Assembly: GCA_044358925.1 (NCBI GenBank)
Contig: JBIKNC010000135.1
Coordinates: forward strand, 1-11,887
Length of the DNA stretch: 11,887 nucleotides
Direction: 5' to 3'
DNA from: Rohdeia sp044358925
Lineage (GTDB): Bacteria > Planctomycetota > UBA1135 > GCA-002686595
The translations under genes and the position numbers were made by a program. Each line of letters starts with the position of its first letter. Position 1 is the stretch's first letter. The notes under the pieces were generated by a model. The model worked only from the letters and a program-made list of their open reading frames with translations, searched no databases and was not told the origin of the DNA. Positions 6,007 through 11,795 of this stretch are shown here, piece after piece.

Positions 6007-7799
6007 GCCGACTCTTCGGGCGACTCTTGTGCGTGTGCGCCGCGCTCTTCGCGGCGTGTGCGCCGACGCCCGAGGAGAAGAGCGACGCGCGTGTCATCGT
6101 CCTCGTCCTCGTCGATGGTGTGCAGGGTGTTCAGGTCGCCGAGCAGTGGGCCGCCGCACTCGGCCCGATCGCCTGGGCGGGTGAAGTCGGCGCCGTTTCG
6201 ACGTCGACGGCCGCGACTCTGGCCAGCGTGCTGACCGGTGAGGACCCGCCGGTGCATGGCCGCTTCTCGGCGCGCGACTACGGCGTGGAGTTGCGAGTTC
6301 CGACCATCGCGCGCCTGCTCCGCGAACGCGAGTACGCCCCCTTCGAGCGCGCCGTGGCGGCCTGCGATCGACGCGAACTCGCGCCCGACGTCGTCGGACT
6401 GGGCGACGGGTTCGACGCGTGGACGACTGTCGCGGGTGGCGAACTCGGCGGGGCGCTCGACTCGCTGCGTGGCGAGATCGAAGCGGCGCGCACGGGCGGC
6501 GTCCGCACGTTTGCGCTCGCAGTCGAGTCGCTGCCGCGCATCGGCTCGACGCGCACGTTCCCAAGCTCTCTTGCGGAACACCTTGCACGCGAACTCACAC
6601 CGCTCGTCGCCCTGCGTTCCGACGTGCCGCCGCTCGCGGACGTCGCAGCTTGGTACGAGCGGCGCTGGCTCGCCGATGCAGAGATCGGCCCCGCGCTCGA
6701 GCGCGCCTTCACCGCCGCGCACGTCGCGGCGCTCTCGCAGCGGCTCAGGTCGCTCGCGCGCGAACTCGGCCGCCACCACAACGACTGGTGCATCGCGATC
6801 GCCGGACTCGTGCCGCCGGACGCGCTACTGCCGGAGACGGTCCACGCGACCGTGCCGATCGCATCGGTTGGATCGCCGGCGCCGCTCGCGCCGGTCGGTG
6901 AGCTGTTCGACGTCTTCGATGCGCTGCTGCGTCGATCCGGCTTCGTGACCGATGACTGGATCGCAGAGCGCTACGAATTCGGGTTGTGGAACGCGAACGC
7001 GGTTGTTCGCGGAGCACGCCGCTCGGCGAGCCATGGCTTGCCCGACGCGAACTCGCCGCGGTACGCGCTGACCTTCGCGAACGGACTCGAGCCGAGTCGA
7101 TCCGTGCGCATCGTCCTCACCGCGACCGAGCCGTGCATGGATGTCGAGGATGTCGGCAAGCCGCTCCGCAAGCTGGCCTTCACCCTCGAACAGCGCGAGA
7201 GTCGACGCGTAGCCTTCGACCGGCCGTCTCCCGACCTCCTGATCGAACTCTCAACTGTCGATGGGGCACTCGCAGACCAAGAGGTGGTCGTCGACGGTGA
7301 GAACTTTTCGAACGTTCCCGTGCTGCAAGTGCTCGACACACGCGAGAGCGAACTCGGAGTCGTCGACGAGCACGCTCACGTGAAGATCGAGCGTGCCGAA
7401 GACGGACAACTCTGCATCAGCGGCCGCGACCTCATCGAATTGATCGTCGACGCCTGGCCGCCGCCGGGCGACCCCCTGACCGTGGTCGCCGACGAGACTC
7501 AGCCCTCGACGTGGTTCGTCCGTCAGCCGACGGCGACGCGCCTCGCACTGTCACTGCTCGTGAAGGACGAATTCGGGCTCGCGTCCCGTCGCACATCCGG
7601 CTTGTCGTACGAAGGCCGTCGACTGCAGCCGACTTCTTTGCGGTTCATGTGGCCGCCGGTCGCCAAGGTGCGGAAGTTCGACTTCGGCGGTGTCCACGGA
7701 CCACGACTCTTGATCACGCCCACTCCGTCCATGGGCCTCGCCGTCCGCGTGCCCCGCGAACTGCGCGGACTCCTGCAATCGCTCCTGCCGCACGAGTAG
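6003..7799 (+). CDS. Lipoprotein with degenerate sulfatase/alkaline-phosphatase-like domain
   Basis: A 598-residue protein starting at GTG 6003, which overlaps the dehydratase stop (GTGA). The N-terminus is a lipoprotein signal: RLLCVCAALFAAC, with the lipobox cysteine at 19. Residues about 30-315 follow the order of the sulfatase/phosphodiesterase superfamily: strand VIVLVLVDG (31-39, possible metal ligand Asp38), then TAATLASVLTGEDPPVHG (69-86) where Thr69 aligns with the usual Cys/Ser/Thr nucleophile. PTIARLLREREY (100-111), GLGDGFDAW (132-140) and VPIASVGSPAPL (284-295) also match. The DHG metal-ligand motif expected after the core helix is missing; that strand reads NDWCIAIAGLVPPD (260-273). 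It may therefore be a non-catalytic binding protein. Residues about 320-598 form a beta-rich C-terminal region without recognisable family. Third-position GC is somewhat lower here than in neighbours. Fold assignment is by pattern and moderate; function is unknown. Confidence 0.7.
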   Translation: MSRLFGRLLCVCAALFAACAPTPEEKSDARVIVLVLVDGVQGVQVAEQWAAALGPIAWAGEVGAVSTSTAATLASVLTGEDPPVHGRFSARDYGVELRVPTIARLLREREYAPFERAVAACDRRELAPDVVGLGDGFDAWTTVAGGELGGALDSLRGEIEAARTGGVRTFALAVESLPRIGSTRTFPSSLAEHLARELTPLVALRSDVPPLADVAAWYERRWLADAEIGPALERAFTAAHVAALSQRLRSLARELGRHHNDWCIAIAGLVPPDALLPETVHATVPIASVGSPAPLAPVGELFDVFDALLRRSGFVTDDWIAERYEFGLWNANAVVRGARRSASHGLPDANSPRYALTFANGLEPSRSVRIVLTATEPCMDVEDVGKPLRKLAFTLEQRESRRVAFDRPSPDLLIELSTVDGALADQEVVVDGENFSNVPVLQVLDTRESELGVVDEHAHVKIERAEDGQLCISGRDLIELIVDAWPPPGDPLTVVADETQPSTWFVRQPTATRLALSLLVKDEFGLASRRTSGLSYEGRRLQPTSLRFMWPPVAKVRKFDFGGVHGPRLLITPTPSMGLAVRVPRELRGLLQSLLPHE

Positions 7800-7804
7800 G
7801 ATCG
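7797..7804 (+). promoter_or_regulatory. -10-like TAGGATCG just before the methyltransferase start
   Basis: TAGGAT (7797-7802) matches four of six bases of the -10 consensus and lies 8 bases before the ATG at 7811, so a transcript from it would have little or no leader. The same bases include AGGA, which could instead be a Shine-Dalgarno site 9 bases from the ATG. The sequence alone does not decide between the two. Confidence 0.25.
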
Positions 7805-7810
7805 GCCGCG

Positions 7811-8707
7811 ATGAAACGTGTCGTGCTCGTGCGGCCCGCGGGGCCGCGCAACGTCGGATCGGTGCTGCGGGCGACGGCCAATTTCGGGCCGGCGGAGATC
7901 GTGCTCGTCGCTCCGCGCCGGCCGTCGATCCTCATCCATCCGGACTTCGAACAGATGGCGCACGGAGCGCTCGACGCGGCCAAACGCATCCGCGTGGTCG
8001 CGACGCTCCACGAAGCGCTCTCGGACATCACCCACGCCATCGGCTTCACGGCGCGCACGCACCAGCACCGCGCGGTGCTCGCGTTCGCGAACGAACGCGC
8101 GCGCTGGGCCGAACTCGCGAGCGACCCCGACCACAAGGTCGCGCTCGTCTTCGGCGCGGAAGAGGGCGGCCTCGCCACGAGTGAGTCCGAGCTGTGCCAC
8201 GAACTCGCCTACATCGCGACGGGGGAGGAGCACGGCTCGCTCAACCTCGCCATGGCGGTCACGGTCGTCCTGTACGACCTGTTCCGCCACCCGGTGCTCA
8301 ACGCGAAGCGCTCGCGCATCACCTATCTCTCCGGCTCCGAACGCGCCTACCTGATCGCCAACGTCGCCGCGACCCTGCAGTCCGCCGCCACGTCGAAGGA
8401 GGCCGGCCGCGACATCGCCGCCTCGGTCGAGCGGGTCTTCGGCCGCGCCACGCTCGAGGCGCGCGACGCCCGCGCCTGGCACCAGATCATGCGCGCGCTC
8501 GGCAATCGGCGCGTGCCGGGCGATTACGGGCTGGCGGGCGTCGGAACGGACGAGGCTCGGGGCACGCCGCAGGAACTCGATGGCACGACCGACGCGAATG
8601 ACGCCGCGCCTGGGAACGTAGCTCGCGTCGACGGCGCCGGCGTTGTCGGTGCCGGCGATGCCCGCGAGTCGTCGCCGCCGCGCCGCGATTCGCCGCACCC
8701 CGCGTGA
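7811..8707 (+). CDS. SpoU-family (TrmJ-like) RNA 2'-O-methyltransferase
   Basis: A 298-residue SPOUT-class methyltransferase that transfers a methyl group from S-adenosylmethionine to a ribose 2'-OH in tRNA or rRNA. The three SpoU motifs are present: motif 1 RPAGPRNVGSVLRATANFG (8-26, with Asn14, Gly16 and the catalytic Arg20), motif 2 VALVFGAEEGGL (110-121) and motif 3 HGSLNLAMAVTVVLYDL (141-157), which make the trefoil knot and SAM pocket. Overall shape is closest to TrmJ (tRNA Cm32/Um32), where a short helical C-terminal part follows the knot. Residues from about 237 to 298 are a low-complexity Gly/Ala/Asp/Pro tail that looks disordered and has no counterpart in TrmJ. ATG at 7811 is chosen because motif 1 lies directly after it. 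It begins 11 bp after the lipoprotein stop, suggesting co-transcription. The target nucleotide is inferred from resemblance only. Confidence 0.88.
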   Translation: MKRVVLVRPAGPRNVGSVLRATANFGPAEIVLVAPRRPSILIHPDFEQMAHGALDAAKRIRVVATLHEALSDITHAIGFTARTHQHRAVLAFANERARWAELASDPDHKVALVFGAEEGGLATSESELCHELAYIATGEEHGSLNLAMAVTVVLYDLFRHPVLNAKRSRITYLSGSERAYLIANVAATLQSAATSKEAGRDIAASVERVFGRATLEARDARAWHQIMRALGNRRVPGDYGLAGVGTDEARGTPQELDGTTDANDAAPGNVARVDGAGVVGAGDARESSPPRRDSPHPA

Positions 8708-8774
8708 AAGCCCGCCGCCGCTCTTCCCAATAGAGTGGCTTCACGCCCCGGTCGCCTCTCGCCCCGCCCACGTC
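8708..8774 (+). promoter_or_regulatory. Short intergenic gap with a weak -10-like TAGAGT
   Basis: The 67-bp gap between the methyltransferase and the GYF-domain gene contains TAGAGT (8731-8736), a four-of-six match to the -10 consensus, 38 bases before the next ATG, in a locally less GC-rich spot (CCCAATAGAGTGG). No clear -35 box and no terminator hairpin are seen. It may be an internal promoter for the downstream pair; the support is weak. Confidence 0.25.
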
Positions 8775-9278
8775 ATGGGATTCCTCTTCCCCCTCGCGTT
8801 CGCCTTCCTGTGCGCCTTCCTCGCCTCGACGAAGGGGCGCAACGTCGTCGGCTGGTTCATCATCGGGTTCATCTTCAACGTCCTCGCCCTGATCCTGCTC
8901 GCGATCCTGCCCGACCTGAAACTCGAGCGGCAGCGCCACGGTCAGATCCACGCCGAGCAGCACCGCCAACGCGAGCGCACCAGCCAGGAACGCTTGCGCC
9001 GCGAGGCCTTCGAGCGCCACGCCCTCGCGCGCCTCGACGCCCACGACGTCCACGCGGGCATCGACACCCGCGCTTCTGCGCCGCCGCCGCTGCCCGCGCA
9101 GCTCGCGACCGAAGCATCGACGTGGTACTACGAGCTGGGCGGCACGAGCTGCGGCCCGATCGCCCAGGCCGACCTCGTCGAGAAGTTCGCGACCGGCAAA
9201 CTCGCTCCGCAGACTCTCGTGTGGCGCGAAGGCATGGAGGACTGGGCTCCGGCCAGTCGCGTCGGAGGATTCGCATGA
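8775..9278 (+). CDS. Small membrane protein with C-terminal GYF_2 domain
   Basis: A 167-residue protein. Two hydrophobic segments lie at about 2-17 and 24-46, separated by the short polar turn STKGRNVVG and closed by ILPDLKLERQ. A charged, probably helical linker follows (48-95, rich in Arg, Glu, His and Gln), then a proline-containing spacer (100-110). A GYF_2-type domain occupies about 116-163: WYYELGGTSCGPIAQADL, then FATGKLAPQTLVWREGMEDW and APAS. GYF domains generally bind proline-rich peptides; in bacteria this type is common on the cytoplasmic side of membrane proteins and its partners are mostly unknown. The start at ATG 8775 places the first membrane segment at the N-terminus; an earlier in-frame ATG would add an Arg/Pro-rich leader. 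Its stop overlaps the start of the following gene (ATGA), so the two are probably made together. Domain call is good, function unknown. Confidence 0.82.
   Translation: MGFLFPLAFAFLCAFLASTKGRNVVGWFIIGFIFNVLALILLAILPDLKLERQRHGQIHAEQHRQRERTSQERLRREAFERHALARLDAHDVHAGIDTRASAPPPLPAQLATEASTWYYELGGTSCGPIAQADLVEKFATGKLAPQTLVWREGMEDWAPASRVGGFA
9264..9269 (+). promoter_or_regulatory. Shine-Dalgarno site GGAGGA for the downstream membrane protein
   Basis: GGAGGA ends 5 bases before the ATG at 9275 and lies inside the 3' end of the GYF-domain gene. It is the strongest ribosome-binding site in the window, where most starts lack one. It fixes the start of the downstream gene and, with the ATGA overlap, suggests that gene is translated well in its own right. 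Confidence 0.7.
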
Positions 9279-10132
9279 CGACGGCCACCGAGCCCACCCA
9301 CGAGCGCCGCTGTCGCATCGAAGGCCTGCTCGAAGGTCCGCTCCCGCCCGTTCCGGGCTTCGCGCATTTCCTGGAGGACTGGCGCGCGCGTCTGTCCGAG
9401 CAGGGCGTGTCGCTCGTCGTCCAGGCCCATGGCGGGCGCTTCGACGTGCTCGCGCCGGAACTCGACCTCGCCGTGCCGAAGGTCGGGCGCGATCCCGCGG
9501 CGTGCCTCGACGAAGCGCTGCGCGAACTCGTCGCCAAGGTTCCGAGCGGCGACCGCGTGCGCCTGCACTCGACGCTGCGCACGGTCGAATACGGCGACGG
9601 TCTCCAACGGCGCACGTTGTTCGCGTTGCGCGAGACGGGCGAACTCGTGCGCGTCGAGGAGAGCGCGGAGGGCGCGCCGCCGCCGCTCGTCGACTTCGAT
9701 CGGCCGGGCGCGCTGCACTGGACGTTCTGGGCCGGCCTCGTGCTCGTGGCGGTCGTGCTCGTCATGTCGGGACCGCGGCTTGTCGAGCAGTTCCGCGGTG
9801 CGCCGCTCGTCGACGTCGAGAAGGTCGTGATCGACTCGGCGCCCGGCGGGTTCGAACTCGTGTCCATCGGGCGCGACCCGCTGACCGAGCTGCCGGTCGC
9901 GACGATCGCCCACACGGCCGACTTTGCGACGTGGAGCGCGCCCTCGAGCGACGCCCTCGCGTTCCGCCTGGCCGTCGAACGCGGTCGCGCCGTGGTCGAG
10001 TGGCGCGACGAGGGTGGAGCGCTCCTGCGTGTCGACCCGCTGGACGTGGGAGCGCTGGCGACCGAGACCGAGGCCACGGTGACGCTGCTCGAACCGCCGC
10101 GCGGCGCGGTCGCGGCGCGCCTCGCTTGGTGA
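9275..10132 (+). CDS. Single-pass membrane protein of unknown function
   Basis: A 285-residue protein I do not recognise. Residues 1-145 form a soluble, mixed alpha/beta N-terminal part with the stretches VSLVVQAHGGRFDVLAPELDL (45-65) and ALRELVAKVPSGDRVRLHSTLRTVEY (81-106). One hydrophobic segment (about 149-168, TFWAGLVLVAVVLVMSG) spans the membrane. The C-terminal 115 residues (about 171-285) look like beta strands, including FELVSIGR, AFRLAVERGRAVVEWRDE and ATVTLLEPPRGAVAARLAW. There is no N-terminal signal peptide, so an N-in, C-out orientation is plausible. The start at 9275 overlaps the GYF gene stop (ATGA) and has a clear GGAGGA site 5 bases upstream. Partnership with the GYF-domain membrane protein is inferred from the overlap alone. 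Confidence 0.75.
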   Translation: MTTATEPTHERRCRIEGLLEGPLPPVPGFAHFLEDWRARLSEQGVSLVVQAHGGRFDVLAPELDLAVPKVGRDPAACLDEALRELVAKVPSGDRVRLHSTLRTVEYGDGLQRRTLFALRETGELVRVEESAEGAPPPLVDFDRPGALHWTFWAGLVLVAVVLVMSGPRLVEQFRGAPLVDVEKVVIDSAPGGFELVSIGRDPLTELPVATIAHTADFATWSAPSSDALAFRLAVERGRAVVEWRDEGGALLRVDPLDVGALATETEATVTLLEPPRGAVAARLAW

Positions 10133-10134
10133 TG

Positions 10135-10171
10135 TCGCGGTGATCTCGCGGTCGTGATCACCCTCGAGATC
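10135..10171. repeat. Pair of overlapping, mutually exclusive inverted repeats
   Basis: Just after the membrane-protein stop, GGTGATC (10139-10145) can pair with GATCACC (10156-10162), while GATCTCG (10142-10148) can pair with CGAGATC (10165-10171). The two 7-bp stems share bases and cannot form together. TCGCGGT is also repeated directly at 10135-10141 and 10146-10152. No T-run follows, so this is not a classical intrinsic terminator. It could weaken read-through, bind a regulator, or be chance in GC-rich DNA. Confidence 0.3.
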
Positions 10172-10204
10172 GCCGCGGAGCCTGTGAAGGGTCGCGCGCC
10201 CGGC

Positions 10205-10212
10205 TACCTTCG
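10205..10212 (+). promoter_or_regulatory. -10-like TACCTTCG upstream of the persulfide dioxygenase gene
   Basis: TACCTT (10205-10210) lies 39 bases before the preferred GTG start at 10250 and matches three of six -10 consensus bases, keeping the usual first T-A and last T. It shares the form TAnnnTCG with the sites at 4976 and 7797. No convincing -35 box is seen. If it is used, the alternative upstream start at 10154 is excluded. Confidence 0.3.
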
Positions 10213-10249
10213 TGGGAGCGGCCGACTCCCCACGGCCGCGGCCAACGCC

Positions 10250-11686
10250 GTGATCCTCGAACAGCACTACCTCGCCTGTCTGGCCCAAGCGTCGTACTTC
10301 GTGTGCGACGAGCGCACGAAGACCGCCGTCGTCGTCGACCCGCGTCGCGACGTCGATCTGTACGTCGAACGCGCGCGCGAACTCGGAGCCACGATCCGCT
10401 TCGTGCTCCTGACGCACTTCCACGCCGACTTCGCGGCGGGCCACCTCGAACTCGCGCGGCGCACGGGCGCCGTGATCTGTCTGGGGAGCGTCGCTCGCCC
10501 CGCGTTCGAGCACCGCGCGTTCGCCGACGGCGAGGAACTCGTGCTCGGCGACGTGCGCATCCGCTGTCTGCACACACCCGGGCACACGCCAGAGTCCGTG
10601 AGTTGGCTCGTGTTCGACGGCGCACAGTCGCGCACCGAGCCGCGCTGTGTCGAACCATACGGTGTGCTGACGGGCGACACGCTCTTCGTCGGCGACGTCG
10701 GGCGCCCGGACCTGCTCACGTCGGTCGGTGTGACGGCGGAGGAACTCGCGAGTCGCCTCTTCGATTCACTGCACACGAAGCTGCTCACGCTGCCCGATTC
10801 AACGCGCGTGCTGCCGGGCCACGGGCCCGGTTCGATGTGCGGCCGCGCGCTCGGCAACGAGACGACGAGCACGATCGGCAAGGAGCGCGCGACCAATTGG
10901 GCGCTCGCGCCGCACTCGCGCGAGGAGTTCGTGCGTGAACTCACCGCCGGCATTCCGTGCGCGCCCGCCTACTTCGCGTTCGACGCGTCCTACAACCAAG
11001 GTGCCCACGACACACTCGAAGCCGTGATCGAGCGCGCGCGCGCGCCGCTCGGCGCGGAACGCATCCTGGCACTGCACGCTTCCGGCACGCAGATCCTCGA
11101 CGTGCGCAGCAGCGACGAGTTCGCACGCGGCCATTTGCCCGGGAGCATCAACGCCGGCCTCGACGGCAAGTTCGCGACCTGGGCCGGCTCCGTGCTCGAC
11201 GGACGTCAGAGCATCGCGATCGTCGCCCCGCGCGGCCAGGAACTCGAAGCCGCGACGCGCCTCGGCCGCATCGGCTTCGATCGCATCGTCGGCCACCTCG
11301 CCGGCGGAGCGGAGAGCCTCGCCACGCGCACCGACCTCGCACACACGACGCGCTACGACCCGCGCGAACTGCCTGCGCGCCTCGCCCGCGGCAACGTCGT
11401 GCTCGTCGACGTGCGCGCCGCTTCGGAACACGACACCTGCCGCGTCGCCGGCGCGAAACTCGTCCCGCTGCCTGCGCTCACGAACCGCCTCGCCGAACTC
11501 CCGCGCGACACGGAACTTTGCGTCATCTGCGCCGGCGGCTACCGCTCCTCCGTCGCCGCGAGCCACCTGCGCGCCCACGGCTTCACGAACGTCACCGACG
11601 TGCGCGGCGGCATGGCAGCCGTCGAGAAGTCCCCGAGCGGCCTCGCGCTGGAGCGCGCGCCGGTGCCGACGCCGTCGAGCTGCTGA
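10250..11686 (+). CDS. CstB-like persulfide dioxygenase-rhodanese fusion
   Basis: A 478-residue three-domain protein. Residues 1-240 are a metallo-beta-lactamase fold of the ETHE1/persulfide dioxygenase group: THFHADFAAGH (55-65), His112 in HTPGHTPES, Asp143 in TGDTLFVGDVGRPDL and His191 in PGHGPGSMCGRALG. These would hold a single Fe(II) that oxidises a persulfide to sulfite. Residues about 268-355 are rhodanese-like (ILDVRSSDEFARGHLPGSIN) but the active-site loop reads VAPRGQ with Ala326 and no cysteine. Residues about 372-465 are a second rhodanese with an intact loop, CAGGYRSS, nucleophile Cys427. This order, with a dead middle rhodanese, is that of staphylococcal CstB (about 440 residues), which also has a cysteine in the CGK/CGR position seen here as Cys197. 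GTG at 10250 is preferred because similarity starts at LEQHYLACLAQASYFV; GTG 10154 would add 32 residues. No sulfide:quinone oxidoreductase or CsoR/CstR-type regulator is adjacent. Confidence 0.9.
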   Translation: MILEQHYLACLAQASYFVCDERTKTAVVVDPRRDVDLYVERARELGATIRFVLLTHFHADFAAGHLELARRTGAVICLGSVARPAFEHRAFADGEELVLGDVRIRCLHTPGHTPESVSWLVFDGAQSRTEPRCVEPYGVLTGDTLFVGDVGRPDLLTSVGVTAEELASRLFDSLHTKLLTLPDSTRVLPGHGPGSMCGRALGNETTSTIGKERATNWALAPHSREEFVRELTAGIPCAPAYFAFDASYNQGAHDTLEAVIERARAPLGAERILALHASGTQILDVRSSDEFARGHLPGSINAGLDGKFATWAGSVLDGRQSIAIVAPRGQELEAATRLGRIGFDRIVGHLAGGAESLATRTDLAHTTRYDPRELPARLARGNVVLVDVRAASEHDTCRVAGAKLVPLPALTNRLAELPRDTELCVICAGGYRSSVAASHLRAHGFTNVTDVRGGMAAVEKSPSGLALERAPVPTPSSC

Positions 11687-11715
11687 CCTCCTGACCTGCT
11701 CCCGGGTCTCGAAGT

Positions 11716-11731
11716 TCGTTCTCGTGAACGA
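11716..11731. repeat. Short inverted repeat after the dioxygenase gene
   Basis: TCGTTC (11716-11721) and GAACGA (11726-11731) form a 6-bp stem with a 4-base loop, 29 bases after the dioxygenase stop. There is no following T-run and the stem is only half G/C, so a terminator role is weak. It directly abuts the operator-like repeat and could instead be part of that control region. Confidence 0.3.
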
Positions 11732-11773
11732 GTGTCGGACAAAATGTCGGAAAGTGTGCACATTGTCCGACAC
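11732..11773. promoter_or_regulatory. Operator-like inverted repeat upstream of the partial regulator gene
   Basis: GTGTCGGACAA (11732-11742) and TTGTCCGACAC (11763-11773) are perfect 11-bp inverted arms with a 20-base spacer. A further TGTCGGA sits at 11745-11751, making three copies in all (two forward, one reversed), and the spacer ends in the 8-bp palindrome TGTGCACA (11755-11762). The stretch is clearly richer in A/T than its surroundings. A weak -10-like CACAAT (11771-11776) lies at its right edge, 19 bases before the ATG at 11796. This layout is typical of a promoter-overlapping operator for autoregulation; binding is inferred, not shown. Confidence 0.6.
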
Positions 11774-11795
11774 AATGCCGAGGATCCCATCGCCC

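Noticed and set aside
5307..6779. Minus-strand open frame (490 codons) opposite the dehydratase and lipoprotein
   Set aside because: It crosses two well-supported plus-strand genes, has Arg/Ser-rich shadow composition and shows no family motifs.
10154..10249. Upstream GTG start for the persulfide dioxygenase (32 more residues)
   Set aside because: Family similarity begins at the GTG at 10250, and the extension covers inverted repeats and a -10-like site, so it is more likely non-coding.
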